Assembly (NCBI GenBank): GCA_022711405.1
Contig: JAKLFC010000008.1
Span: 1-64,000 of the forward strand
Length of the DNA stretch: 64,000 nt
Direction of reading: 5' to 3'
Source: Bacteroidota bacterium
GTDB taxonomy: Bacteria; Bacteroidota; Bacteroidia; Bacteroidales; JAGONC01
Every line of letters starts with the position of its first letter. Positions within the stretch are counted from its first letter, which is position 1. The notes under the pieces are model-generated. The model searched no databases. It saw only the letters and a program-made list of their open reading frames with translations, and was not told the origin of the DNA. Below are positions 27,017-36,917 of the stretch, one piece after another. The translations under genes and the position numbers were made by a program.

Positions 27017-28855
27017 TCATTCAAACTCTCGATAGGCTCCGAAGGTGGCCAGCCGGTCTTCCCCCAGTTGAGGGGGAACTGGCAGAAAAGGTTCATTGAG
27101 GTGGGTGCAGATCTGATACCACATTCCTGTACGTGAATAGGTCTGGTGCACGTACTGAAAGGGGATGGATAACAGCAGTGCCTTTGCAGCGGAATAGTCC
27201 CCCATATCAATCAGCCATTGCACTTTTCTTTCCCTTATCCATTCATCCTGGAGGGCGTCCACTCTGTTCAGCCATTGTTCCCGTTCGGGCAGCGTTTCCT
27301 TCCCAAGTTTTCTGAGGGCAATATCGCGTTCAACGACTATTTGCGGATGCAATTGCAGCCAGGTTTCCAGGATGGATCGATAGGCATCTGCGGCAGCCTG
27401 CACATCTCCCTGCTTCATCAGTATTCTCGCCAGAAGAGCCTTTGCCACTCCTGACCGGCATTCGCCAAGAACGGAGATGGCCCTGGCAGTTTCGCCTCTT
27501 CCGGCTAACCACGTCCCGAAATAGAATTTCCATGCATCCGATTCATCCCCGCTTGTTGTTCTGATGGCCCAAAGGAATGCATCATCCATTCCTTCGAAAC
27601 CTGACGGTGGCCAGTTGCAATTTTCTACGACAGGAGGAACCGGCAATACGGATTGATGTTGCCATGCTTCCATGAGTTCATTCCAGACGGCTACGGTTTC
27701 CTTCCGTGCCCAGCTGAAAAGCGGGATATCGCCAACAGGCCTTAATTCTGCTTCTGGAACCGACATTGAATAGATATCCATGGGAGTGGAGGAAGGGAAC
27801 CAATACTCCACATGCCACTTGTGTTCACCTGGTTGCAGTTCGAGCTTAATGGACTGATCCGCGGCTGGCCCTCCCTGGATCTCCAAATAAGGCTGATGGC
27901 TGGCTGTGCTTAAGACGGCCCAGACGCTGTCGCTGCCAGAGCCGTAACTCCACAATTTGATCCCCGGCGCGATGTCTCTGGATGCTATATGGTACAAACC
28001 CAATCCCAGGGATGGGGTAAATACTCCAAAAGCATTTACATCCCTTTCCATCCAGAAATATCCGGTCATTTCTTCAATATCGGCTTCAACGTGAGGTCCC
28101 TGGCTTTCCCAGTCAATGGTGTCGATCACGGAGGAATGGGACAGTACCGTTCCCTTTGGAAAATGAAACTCTGTATCGCGGGCTGACGGAATTGCCGCGT
28201 TGGACCATGACATCCAGGGGCAGGCCTGTTGTCCCGGATTGAAATATACCACTCTCTCGGTCAGGAAGTCATCCTTTGTACCCAGCGAATACTCCACCGA
28301 CCAGTTCATACCGAATCTCAGCTCCCTTTCTCCGCAGGTTACATAAATACGATCGGCGGTCCTGTCGACCCGGTAGCTCACCGGCTCATTTTGTGCAGGG
28401 GAGTGCGAAATGGGAAAACTGACTTCAATGCCTCCTGCGACGAAAAAGAAGCGGGGCAGGATCCGGGTTTGCCGAATGACTTCGGGATGATAAAGAATTT
28501 CCTTGTTATCATTCTTTAACCACAAAGAAGTGACCTTACCCCCCAGATCGGGGCAGATAGTGACTTTTATTTCACTGTTTTCCAGGTCGATGTAGCGGTA
28601 AAGTTTCGGTACAGGCCGGTTGGATGTTTCACAATAACTCACATAGGGATAAACGCCATTTGGGTCGTATGCGGTAGGGACAGGCCCGGCAGGTGTCAGC
28701 AGATGGGTGAGGAGATAACCAGTGTACTCCCTGCAGACCAGCATGCCTGTTGTATCATTCCCCAATCCTTTTAGGAGGTTTAGGTACATGGCCAGCATCA
28801 AAAGGTATTGTATCTTTTTCACAGAACGATCATTTTGGTTCAGCGAGGGCGTCAC
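27017..28855 (-). CDS. Exported DUF5107 protein with TPR-like C-terminus
   Basis: The N-terminal two thirds (about 45-400) are a DUF5107-type domain of galactose-mutarotase-like beta-sandwich character: LPRFFFVAGGIEVSFPISH and a Pro-Trp-rich stretch correspond to equivalent positions in the DUF5107 protein at 51537-54875. The C-terminal third (about 430-612) has repeated helical units like TPRs. A hydrophobic stretch (about 15-32) suggests export. The ATG at 28855 overlaps the upstream gene by 26 bases; a GTG at 28822 (V12) would give a shorter, more typical signal peptide and is a real alternative. Last gene of the PUL operon. DUF5107 proteins accompany glycan-degradation genes, but the reaction is not established; sugar binding or epimerisation is an inference from the fold. 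Confidence 0.75.
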   Translation of the reverse strand: MTPSLNQNDRSVKKIQYLLMLAMYLNLLKGLGNDTTGMLVCREYTGYLLTHLLTPAGPVPTAYDPNGVYPYVSYCETSNRPVPKLYRYIDLENSEIKVTICPDLGGKVTSLWLKNDNKEILYHPEVIRQTRILPRFFFVAGGIEVSFPISHSPAQNEPVSYRVDRTADRIYVTCGERELRFGMNWSVEYSLGTKDDFLTERVVYFNPGQQACPWMSWSNAAIPSARDTEFHFPKGTVLSHSSVIDTIDWESQGPHVEADIEEMTGYFWMERDVNAFGVFTPSLGLGLYHIASRDIAPGIKLWSYGSGSDSVWAVLSTASHQPYLEIQGGPAADQSIKLELQPGEHKWHVEYWFPSSTPMDIYSMSVPEAELRPVGDIPLFSWARKETVAVWNELMEAWQHQSVLPVPPVVENCNWPPSGFEGMDDAFLWAIRTTSGDESDAWKFYFGTWLAGRGETARAISVLGECRSGVAKALLARILMKQGDVQAAADAYRSILETWLQLHPQIVVERDIALRKLGKETLPEREQWLNRVDALQDEWIRERKVQWLIDMGDYSAAKALLLSIPFQYVHQTYSRTGMWYQICTHLNEPFLPVPPQLGEDRLATFGAYREFE

Positions 28856-30668
28856 TCAGGTCATGGATAATCTGCTGCCCGTTACTTATCATCTCTGTCA
28901 TACGAGGTGGATCATAAGTGCGTTTGGAGTAGACAGGATCGTCAATAAACTTTCCGAGGTGATGTACCAGTTCAGCCGACAGGTCCTTCACCCTTCTGTC
29001 GCCCGAATCTTGAGCCATTTCAAGTAACAGCCTGATCTTTTCGTGATCAGTAATTCCTTCTCTCAGTTTTTCAAAACGGATGCTGCTGTTACCTCCGGGG
29101 TAAACCAGGTAGCAATCGCCGGCGGGCCACAGGGTATGACGGGCATCCCTTACCGGGTCAGCGGGCCAGGCATCGTAGGCCCAGCGCAGGAACCCGTCGT
29201 ACCCTTTAGCTGCAACGTACCAGCTGATGAAGCGTCCTTCGACCGGAGGTGAAAAGACAAAATTATTCGGCTTTGCCGGTGTACAGCAAACGTAAAATGT
29301 CGTCGTCCGACCTTGTGACTTGCGTTCGGCCAGCTGCTGCAGGTCTGGTTCACTCGATATTACGACCGAATAATCATCCAGCAAAGGACTCAGTTCCGGA
29401 TGCCAGTCGCCGGCATAGGTGATCTTCCACTCCGGCGAATGTTCCCTGATCACCTGAATGGCCAACAGGGTATTTTCAAGGGCATTTTCATTGATGCCGA
29501 TATAGGTCCTGCTGAACCACCCTTTCTGCTGCAGATGAGCTTTCAGGTCCGTCAGGAATAGTTTCCACATCGATCTATATTGCTGCGATTCAGGGCGCCA
29601 TACTTCAAAGAGATAATTGCCCGTTACTTCATCCAGATACCGGAAACGATCACCCCATGGCAAAGGAGTATAGATCGTAATGGCTTTATCTATACCCGCT
29701 TCCATGGCTAATTCTACGTACATATCAAAGACGGAGTAATCGAATTTCCATGAACCGTCCTTTTTTTTGCACCATTCGATCATGGTGCTTTCCAGCACGT
29801 TGGAATTATCGGACCACGGCGAATGCACTGCGTAGGTAGTGATAAAATTCCCGCCTGCCCCGGCATAGAGTTTCAGGTGATGCTTCAGCAGTGCCTTATG
29901 TTCGTCCGACCACGGGCTGACATGGTGATACCAGGCAATCACCCACGGATTCTGCCACAGATCGAGCCTGTATTTCCAGTCGTGAGCGTCGGGTAATAAC
30001 TGGTTCTGAACCTTGATTTGTACGGGCAGTGTGACCACGTGTCCCTCCGACGCTATTTCAAATGTCCCGGTATACGTTCCCGGTAAGGCCTCAGCGGGGA
30101 TGTCGAGGGTGATCCACAACGGCCTGATGGTTCTTCCCGGAAGCGTAAACCTTTTAAATTCCTCCAGTCTGTCGGGCATCAGGTAGACCGAATCGTTGCT
30201 CATCATCCAGCATGTCAAATCTTTATCACCATAATGTGCGTTGGAGAGAACGTATCTGACCAGATAGGGTCGGATATTCTCAGAAAGGATCACCTCGCCT
30301 TCACTGCCCGATAGGTTTTGGATTTCGATCCGCACCTGGTCGAGGGTATCCGTTGACCAGACAAGGATCTGTGCATTCAGGCGCTCACCTCTCCATGCTG
30401 TGGTTTCCCACGCGGCGGAAGTGGCCGGCAGGGATGGCACTTCGCAGCGCAGGTACAGTTCATCGGACGAGCCGAAAGCGGCATGCAGACCAGGTTTTTC
30501 GTTCATCCAGCGCAGGGTGTCAACAGGCTTGTCGAAGGTGTATTCCGGCATCAGATGCCATACCGGAGCTGGCACCTTCGACGGATCAATCTGACCTTTC
30601 TGCCATTGCGAGAAGGCCTGACCGGTAAGGGACAGGATCAGGCCAAGCAGTAAAATTTTCTTTATCAT
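28830..30668 (-). CDS. DUF4091 glycoside-hydrolase-like exported protein
   Basis: A signal peptide (1-20, ending Gln-Ala-Phe-Ser) is followed by an N-terminal beta-sandwich (about 60-230) and a TIM-barrel-like region (about 240-550) typical of DUF4091 proteins, which are related to GH123 beta-N-acetylgalactosaminidases. The conserved barrel motif that usually carries an Asp-Glu pair reads GINEN here, so the pair is Asn-Glu. That may change or abolish the substrate-assisted mechanism known for GH123. The gene lies 8 bases after susD and overlaps or abuts the DUF5107 gene, so it is part of the susCD transcript. Activity on an N-acetylhexosamine or other sugar is uncertain. Confidence 0.78.
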   Translation of the reverse strand: MIKKILLLGLILSLTGQAFSQWQKGQIDPSKVPAPVWHLMPEYTFDKPVDTLRWMNEKPGLHAAFGSSDELYLRCEVPSLPATSAAWETTAWRGERLNAQILVWSTDTLDQVRIEIQNLSGSEGEVILSENIRPYLVRYVLSNAHYGDKDLTCWMMSNDSVYLMPDRLEEFKRFTLPGRTIRPLWITLDIPAEALPGTYTGTFEIASEGHVVTLPVQIKVQNQLLPDAHDWKYRLDLWQNPWVIAWYHHVSPWSDEHKALLKHHLKLYAGAGGNFITTYAVHSPWSDNSNVLESTMIEWCKKKDGSWKFDYSVFDMYVELAMEAGIDKAITIYTPLPWGDRFRYLDEVTGNYLFEVWRPESQQYRSMWKLFLTDLKAHLQQKGWFSRTYIGINENALENTLLAIQVIREHSPEWKITYAGDWHPELSPLLDDYSVVISSEPDLQQLAERKSQGRTTTFYVCCTPAKPNNFVFSPPVEGRFISWYVAAKGYDGFLRWAYDAWPADPVRDARHTLWPAGDCYLVYPGGNSSIRFEKLREGITDHEKIRLLLEMAQDSGDRRVKDLSAELVHHLGKFIDDPVYSKRTYDPPRMTEMISNGQQIIHDLSDALAEPK

Positions 30669-30676
30669 GATATTTT

Positions 30677-32410
30677 TCAGTATCCCGGATTTTGCACCAG
30701 GGCGGTATTTTTGTTCAGCTCATCCGTGGTAATGGGGACGAAATAGACCTTATCGACCCAGTTACGGCCATCATCCACCACGATCGGTTTAAAGGCAGGA
30801 TTTTCATACGATCCCTGTACAGGATAGCGTACATCCACGCCGTATCCATTTTCGGTGGATTCCGGGCCGATCAGCCAGCGGCGGACATCAAAAAAGCGTT
30901 GTTCCTCAAAGGCCATCTCAACGCGTCTCTCGTTACGGTACCTTTCTTTCAGGGCGGTGCCTGATTCGGCGACGGCAGGCATTCCGGCACGGTCACGGAT
31001 CATATTGATGTACTTCCTGGCTTCGGCATCCTCTCCCAGCTCAATGCAGGCTTCTGCATAGTTCAGCAGCACCTCGGCATACCGCATGCGGATCCATGCC
31101 GGGCATTTGGTAAGCTCTGAGTATTCCACGGGACCCAGTTCCTTATCGCTGAACTTTCGTACCCAGTAGTTAGTGCTCTGGTGTTCGGGAGCATAGGAAG
31201 AATCCGGGAAGATGCCCACATGGATGATGCTGTCGTTATACCATGTGGCTCCTTCAAACAAAACGGAGGCATAGAGGCGATTATCCCTGTTCGCGTAGGG
31301 ATTGGCGGCATGGATGGGATTAGCCCAGCTGAAGCGGGTGCCGTCGCTCATTTCAAAAGCATCCACCAGGTTGCCCAGGACCATGTCGGCCGACCAGCCC
31401 CATCCGCCAAAGGACGGGGGTTGCTCCACAAAGGGCGTACGGCCCACTCCCCAGTAGATATCTTTTACCGGATCACAGTAACGGATGAAAATATCCTCAT
31501 CGGAGCGATGGACGAAGATCTCTTCGAAATTCCTTATCTTATCCGGATTATCATCATACAAACGATAAGCGTTCAGATCCATGACTTCTTTTGCAGCGTC
31601 CCTGGCAGCCTGCCATCGTAAAAACGGATCCCCGCCGGTATAGCCAACCAGTTCAGGGTGCGCGTAACCGGCAACGACTGCCTGATTTTTATCAGGATTA
31701 TGAAGATCGCTCGCAGCATACAGGAGTACCTTTGACTTTACCGCCATGGCCACCCCCTTGTCGGCTCTGGTCTTTATGTTGCCGATATCATTCACATTGT
31801 ACTTACTGATCGCTATATCGAGATCAGACACAATGAAATCCACGGTCTGCTCAAAGGTATTCCTGGGCTTGCTGTAATCTTCGCCGAGATTGACAGGCCT
31901 GTCGTAGCAGGGAATTCCGCCGTATTGTGACATCAGCAGAAAATGGCAGAATGCCCTTAAAAAGTAAAGATCAGCAAAGGCTTTCTCCCGGTCTTCCTCC
32001 CTGGCGAAAGGTGTTTTATCAATATTGGCAATGCCAATATTGATGTTGCGGATATTTTTATATACCGCATCCCAGTTCCAGCTCATCTGTGACCATGACC
32101 AGACGGATGCGGCAAAGGCTCCCTGGTTGGTGGGAGAGGCATAGCCTTCCGTATAAGCTGCGCCAATGGCTTCATCACCATAGAATACACCCTCGTCGGT
32201 AGATGACATCATCATGCACATGGTGTGCCCCTCCGGCAGGGCCTGGTAGCAGCCATTGATCACTTCGAGGGCCAGCTCGGGGGATGACCATACCTGGGCA
32301 TCCGAGATCTTATCTTCCGGCTCAGTGTCGAGGAAATCTTTACGGCAGGATGGTAATGCTATGCTCAGCAGGCATAACCATGAAACGATATATATGTCTT
32401 TTTTCTTCAT
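30677..32410 (-). CDS. susD: SusD/RagB-family glycan-binding lipoprotein
   Basis: This 577-residue lipoprotein has a lipobox ending at Cys22 (LPSC), the opening KDFLDTEPEDKISDAQVWSSPE typical of the SusD N-terminus (read as KDFLDTEP followed by EDKISDAQVW), TPR-like helices, and the conserved C-terminal block RMRYAEVLLNYAEACIELG followed by NMIRDRAGMP and YRNERRVEMAFEEQRFFDVRRW (read in pieces). SusD proteins sit on the cell surface as a lid over the SusC barrel and capture oligosaccharides. The gene starts 12 bases after susC stops. The family is certain, while the glycan bound must be inferred from the surrounding enzymes. Confidence 0.96.
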   Translation of the reverse strand: MKKKDIYIVSWLCLLSIALPSCRKDFLDTEPEDKISDAQVWSSPELALEVINGCYQALPEGHTMCMMMSSTDEGVFYGDEAIGAAYTEGYASPTNQGAFAASVWSWSQMSWNWDAVYKNIRNINIGIANIDKTPFAREEDREKAFADLYFLRAFCHFLLMSQYGGIPCYDRPVNLGEDYSKPRNTFEQTVDFIVSDLDIAISKYNVNDIGNIKTRADKGVAMAVKSKVLLYAASDLHNPDKNQAVVAGYAHPELVGYTGGDPFLRWQAARDAAKEVMDLNAYRLYDDNPDKIRNFEEIFVHRSDEDIFIRYCDPVKDIYWGVGRTPFVEQPPSFGGWGWSADMVLGNLVDAFEMSDGTRFSWANPIHAANPYANRDNRLYASVLFEGATWYNDSIIHVGIFPDSSYAPEHQSTNYWVRKFSDKELGPVEYSELTKCPAWIRMRYAEVLLNYAEACIELGEDAEARKYINMIRDRAGMPAVAESGTALKERYRNERRVEMAFEEQRFFDVRRWLIGPESTENGYGVDVRYPVQGSYENPAFKPIVVDDGRNWVDKVYFVPITTDELNKNTALVQNPGY

Positions 32411-32422
32411 GGCTGATTTCTG

Positions 32423-35400
32423 TTAGAAGGCAAGGTTTATACCCAGTGTGTAAATCCGCTGCAAGGGATAGCTTTCCCCGTAGAACTGGTACCGGATACT
32501 TTCTTCGGGATCCGTATCAAAGTCTTTCAGGTCGGGCGCGAATGTCAGCAGATTCAGCCCGCTCAGATAGATCCTCATGGTCTCGATCCTGAACTTCTTC
32601 AGGAATGCCGTCGGAAGGTTATATCCCAGTTCCACGTTCTTCAGCCTTACATAGTCTGTTTTGCGGACGAAGAACGTATTGTAGATACCTGTCGGATTCG
32701 ACCAGTAGGATGAGTACTGGTCGAAGATGCGCGGAAAGTCCGAATCGGCATTCCCGGGTGTCCACCGGTTGTCGTAAAATGTTTGGAGATAGTTGCCTTC
32801 CAGGCTGAAGGTGGGTCGCATGTAGCGTTCTGCTCCGAAGGCTCCCTGGATGAGAATGCTCAGGTCGAAGTTCCTGTACTGTAAATTGGCACTCAGTCCG
32901 CCACTTACCGTGGGGGTGCCGGTCTTGTAAGAGCGTACCATATCCCGTGAATCCACAATGCCATCCTGGTTCACATCTTCAAAGATAAGATCCCCCAGTT
33001 GAGCGGGCACTCCGTTCAGTCCCAGGGGCTGTGCTTCCAGATCAGCATTTGTTTGATATACTCCCAGCACATGGTAATACAGGGCTCCCCCGATCGGATG
33101 GCCCGTTTGTTTCTGATAATCGGGAATTCCCGCTGTTTCGTCAAAGAACAGGAGTTTGTTCCGGGCGGCCAGTCCGTTCAACCTGATCTGGTACCTCAGG
33201 TCGCCGGCCGAGCTGTTATACTGGATATTGAAATCAAATCCCTTATTCTGGAATTTACCGATGTTCTCATCGCTCGGTGAAATCCCTGTGGATCCTGGAA
33301 TGGCGCCGACCTTAGGAGTGAGGATGTCATCCCTGCGGTTGTAAAAATAATCGAACGTGATGTCGAGCCTGTTCTTTACCAGTCCTGCGTCAAATCCGAT
33401 ATCCAGCTGCCTGGCTTTCTCCCAGGTGACACCTGTATAGGGTACGGTACCTTCGCTGAGGACGTTGTACGGATCAAGCCCGCCACTGGAGCCGATCTGC
33501 TCGATATAGCGGGAATAGCGGGTTTCGTACAACGACATATACTGGAAAGGTGCGATCAGGTCGTTACCGGTGATTCCGTATGAAGCCCTGATCTTGAAAT
33601 AATTGATGAAAGAAAGATGGTCTTTCCAGAACCTTTCTTCAGAGATTCGGTAGGCCAGTGAGCCACCCGGGAAAAACCCCCAGCGATAATCCTTATGGAA
33701 AATGGAAGATCCCTGGTACCTGCATACGAATTCAGCCAGGATCTTTGACCGGTAATCATAGTTGATCCTTCCCAGGTAATTTCTCCACCGTATGGCTCCT
33801 GGATTATCCTGGGTTATGACATCCACCGTGTTGCCGAAGATCAGCTGATCGAGGTTATCGGCTTCAAAGTCCTTTTTGGTGATGGAAAAGTAGTCGCTGG
33901 TCTTCTGATGTTCCTCGTAACCGGCGAGAATCTTAAAAGCATGATCGGCTATTTTAAACTCATAGTTGAATAAGAAGTTCAGCAGGTAATTGTTGTTCTT
34001 TGTGGTATTTTCGTTGAGGGTTCGGCGTGGATCTCCCTCCATCTGCGGAGTAAAGACCGGGTCAGTGGTCGAAACGCCATCCCAGTTGTAGTAGGCCACC
34101 GGTATCGTCCATATCTTTCCGAATGCGTTCGAACGGTCCAGGGTGCCCAGTCCTGTAAATGACAATCCCTCGATCCAGGGGATTTTGATGTTTACTTTCA
34201 GGGTACTGTTGAAGATAAAATTATCGATTTCATTATATCCGCCCAGCGGGGTACTGATTGCCACGGGGCTGTTGGCATTTCCTATTGTACCGATGGCCTG
34301 CCCCAGGGTGCCGTCGGGCCAGTAAGCTCTTTTGGTTGGTGTTGCGGTGATGACTGACGAGAAAATGCTGCCGGCATCTGCGATGGAGAAATTGGCAATA
34401 TCCTGCCGGATGTTCATATCAAAGGAGAACAGGATGGACTTGCTCACGTCCATATCCAGGTTCGTCCTCACATCAAACTGCCGGTATTTGTTGGATCCGT
34501 TCTTGTACAGGCCATCCTGGTAGCGAGAGGATAAGGAGACCAGCCCGCGGATTCTGTCGGTCCCCCCTGAGACCGTAACATTGGAGTAATTCTGAAGGGC
34601 CCATTTCTTAAGGGTTTCATCCATCCAGTCCGTGGTGGCATAGTGCCATTGATCGTTTCCGTTCTTATACCCGCTCAGTTCAGCCTCGTTGTATTTTGAG
34701 GGATGAAAAGTGGCAGGAAGCACGCTGCTGTTGGGATCATCAATCACCTCATTCTGTAACAGCGCGATTTCGTAGGAGCTGAGCAATTGTGGTAGCACGG
34801 TGGGTTGAGCGAAGCTTTCGCTAAAGGAAGCCGATACTTTTATACCGCCGGAACTTCCCCTTTTGGTTGTGATCAGTATGACGCCATTGGCTCCCTGGGA
34901 GCCATAGATGGCAGCAGAAGCATCTTTCAGTACAGTGATGCTTTCAATGGAACCGGGATCGATGCGCTGAAGTTTGTCGGATACCTGCAGCGGAATGCCA
35001 TCTACGACGAACAACGGAGATGCATCCCCAAAGGTATTAACGCCCCTGACCAGGATGGTGGAGAAGTCGTTACCCGGTTCTCCCCCCTGGGCTACTACCG
35101 TGAGACCTGGAATCTGTCCTGCAAGGCTGTTGCTGACATTGATGGTGTGTGCTTTCATGATTTCCATGCCCTTTACGCTGGCGATGGCCCCTGACAGCGT
35201 CGCTTTTTTCTGCGTACCTCCATAGGCCACAACCACCGCATCATCCAGCATGATCGCCTGCGCTGACAGCTGGATATCCAGCGAAGTCTGGCCGGCGATG
35301 GAAACTTCCCTGGTCTCATAACCGACACTGGAAATGACCACGGTATTCATGCCTGCCGGTATATTCAGCGAAAATTTTCCGTCAATGCCCGTAGCCGTTC

Positions 35401-35611
35401 CCATGTCTGTATTTTTAATAAGGACATTGGCTCCTGGCAGTGGACCGCCGTTTTCATCCCTGATGATTCCGTCGACCGTCCTCTCCTGGGCCAGAATACT
35501 TTCAGAGACCAGGAACGAAAGAATGAACGGAAGTAAAAGAAGCCATTTTCTCACTAGCGAATTTCTATTGACCGGAAAATAGTGAGCGAAAAAGTGATAA
35601 CCGTTTTTCAT
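32423..35611 (-). CDS. susC: SusC/RagA-family TonB-dependent transporter
   Basis: This 1062-residue outer-membrane transporter has a signal peptide (about 18-42), an N-terminal carboxypeptidase-regulatory-like domain (about 43-110, VDGIIRDENGGPLPGANV), a plug (about 120-240, with SLAGQIPGLTVVAQGGEPG and LVRGVNTFGDASPLFVVDGIP) and a beta-barrel ending in Phe. Together with SusD it imports oligosaccharides using TonB energy. The usual GYGTQKK of the family reads AYGGTQKK. Several ATG codons lie near the start, and the N-terminal 17 residues before the hydrophobic core are longer than average, so translation could begin slightly downstream. The 5' side has a large inverted repeat and no obvious -33/-7 promoter. 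Confidence 0.96.
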   Translation of the reverse strand: MKNGYHFFAHYFPVNRNSLVRKWLLLLPFILSFLVSESILAQERTVDGIIRDENGGPLPGANVLIKNTDMGTATGIDGKFSLNIPAGMNTVVISSVGYETREVSIAGQTSLDIQLSAQAIMLDDAVVVAYGGTQKKATLSGAIASVKGMEIMKAHTINVSNSLAGQIPGLTVVAQGGEPGNDFSTILVRGVNTFGDASPLFVVDGIPLQVSDKLQRIDPGSIESITVLKDASAAIYGSQGANGVILITTKRGSSGGIKVSASFSESFAQPTVLPQLLSSYEIALLQNEVIDDPNSSVLPATFHPSKYNEAELSGYKNGNDQWHYATTDWMDETLKKWALQNYSNVTVSGGTDRIRGLVSLSSRYQDGLYKNGSNKYRQFDVRTNLDMDVSKSILFSFDMNIRQDIANFSIADAGSIFSSVITATPTKRAYWPDGTLGQAIGTIGNANSPVAISTPLGGYNEIDNFIFNSTLKVNIKIPWIEGLSFTGLGTLDRSNAFGKIWTIPVAYYNWDGVSTTDPVFTPQMEGDPRRTLNENTTKNNNYLLNFLFNYEFKIADHAFKILAGYEEHQKTSDYFSITKKDFEADNLDQLIFGNTVDVITQDNPGAIRWRNYLGRINYDYRSKILAEFVCRYQGSSIFHKDYRWGFFPGGSLAYRISEERFWKDHLSFINYFKIRASYGITGNDLIAPFQYMSLYETRYSRYIEQIGSSGGLDPYNVLSEGTVPYTGVTWEKARQLDIGFDAGLVKNRLDITFDYFYNRRDDILTPKVGAIPGSTGISPSDENIGKFQNKGFDFNIQYNSSAGDLRYQIRLNGLAARNKLLFFDETAGIPDYQKQTGHPIGGALYYHVLGVYQTNADLEAQPLGLNGVPAQLGDLIFEDVNQDGIVDSRDMVRSYKTGTPTVSGGLSANLQYRNFDLSILIQGAFGAERYMRPTFSLEGNYLQTFYDNRWTPGNADSDFPRIFDQYSSYWSNPTGIYNTFFVRKTDYVRLKNVELGYNLPTAFLKKFRIETMRIYLSGLNLLTFAPDLKDFDTDPEESIRYQFYGESYPLQRIYTLGINLAF

Positions 35612-35680
35612 AGCTGGGATCTTAATGGTAAGCGCTCTTCATTCTGCAGTATACCTTGAGGGAGTTTGGATTAAAATCCA

Positions 35681-35767
35681 TTTAACCACGGAGATCACGG
35701 AGGATTCACGGAGACCACGGAGAGGTAAGGAATTATAATCCCTCCTCTGTGATCTCCGTGGTTTAAA
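35681..35767. repeat. Long imperfect inverted repeat between susC and the upstream lipoprotein gene
   Basis: Arms 35681-35704 and 35744-35767 pair over about 24 bases with few mismatches (AACCACGGAGATCACGGAGG against its complement). The left arm also contains short direct repeats of CACGGAG. A smaller hairpin (CCCTGT-CTA-ACAGGG, 35795-35809) follows. In a minus-strand transcript the large hairpin would be followed by GGATTTTAAT, only weakly terminator-like. It may attenuate read-through into susC or be a dispersed repeat. Confidence 0.75.
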
Positions 35768-35825
35768 TAAAGATATCTAATGATATACCCTTTGCCCTGT
35801 CTAACAGGGATTTCGTTTACTCATT

Positions 35826-36779
35826 TTAGTGTTGGATCACACTGACATCGTCAATATCATACCACACATCTGAGAACCAGGGATCGTAATTGCCTTCAAT
35901 GACGTCAATTTCGATGACCAGATTCTGACCGGCAAAGGCTGATGCCTTAGCTGCAGAAAGTGTATAAGTGCCAGTTTTGGTGAGCCAGGTATTCAGGTCC
36001 CAGCCCGGGAAGAAATCGGGTTCCTCAAACTCAACGCTATCGATCGCCACACGTGTGGTGGGATCGGAGCCGCTGTAGGCGCTGAAAATGAATACAGTGA
36101 TCGGTTTGTAATCCCCCCAGGCGTTCCAGGTGCAGGTGTTACTGAAACTGATATCGTAATCGGTTTCAGCAGATGGCACTGTGCCGACGGTCTGGTAGAA
36201 ACCCTTTGACCAGTCCCAGCACCAGACATACCCTGTATGCCCCTTGTAATCATCAAAGGCATAGCCGATGAAATCCAGCTGTCCGTATGGCTCAGCATCA
36301 TCGGTCGTTTCCTCTGTTTTCCAGGGTGTGGCAGTGACCAGCTCGCCGTTCACTCCGGGAGTTGCAAAGTCTCCGTTGACGATCAGCTCCACGGGTTCCG
36401 GCTCGGCGGTATTGAAGCTGACACTGGTGCCATAATACGTCACCCCGGCATTGATGGCATATGCCCTGACAAAATAGGGAGTGCTTGGGGTGAGTTCTGT
36501 AATGACGCTGGTAAACGTCCCTGTCCCTGTACCGTCAGTGGTCTTGCTGTCGGCAGTTGTCGGATTATCGGTGGTTGACCAGCAAACGCCGCGAGCCGTA
36601 ACATCTATCTCGCCTGTGACGGCTATTGTACCACCTGAGGATGCTCCATTGGCAGTAATACCTGAAACAGCTGTGGTGGTAATGGTTACCACGGTTTCTT
36701 CTTCATCGTCCTTGCAGCCCGTTGCAAGCAGCAGGCCGGTCAGCAGGAAAAGACCTGCAATTAATTTTACTTTGTACAT
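35826..36779 (-). CDS. Surface glycan-binding-type lipoprotein
   Basis: The lipobox ends at Cys22 and is followed by KDDEEE, an acidic stretch of the type that directs lipoproteins to the cell surface in Bacteroidota. Residues about 30-125 form a fibronectin-III-like domain (GVCWSTTDNPT, YFVRAYAIN), and about 130-317 form a galactose-binding-like jelly roll (ELIVNGDFATPG at its start, repeated Trp and Tyr residues) resembling CBM4/9-type modules. In PULs such proteins (SusE/SusF or SGBP) assist SusD in holding the glycan. Unusually it lies upstream of susC, separated by 214 bases with a long hairpin, and 138 bases after the GH2 gene, so it may be transcribed on its own or by read-through. Confidence 0.8.
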   Translation of the reverse strand: MYKVKLIAGLFLLTGLLLATGCKDDEEETVVTITTTAVSGITANGASSGGTIAVTGEIDVTARGVCWSTTDNPTTADSKTTDGTGTGTFTSVITELTPSTPYFVRAYAINAGVTYYGTSVSFNTAEPEPVELIVNGDFATPGVNGELVTATPWKTEETTDDAEPYGQLDFIGYAFDDYKGHTGYVWCWDWSKGFYQTVGTVPSAETDYDISFSNTCTWNAWGDYKPITVFIFSAYSGSDPTTRVAIDSVEFEEPDFFPGWDLNTWLTKTGTYTLSAAKASAFAGQNLVIEIDVIEGNYDPWFSDVWYDIDDVSVIQH

Positions 36780-36917
36780 GGTGTTGAAATTTAAAGGTTT
36801 GACATTCAGTTTTCGTTCAGTTATTTATTTAGCTTATCTGTGTTTTTAATGAAAGATATTCCATAAAGGTACGGCAATTTCATCTGAACTGTCTGTTTTC
36901 ATCTGCCTTTTTGGTCA

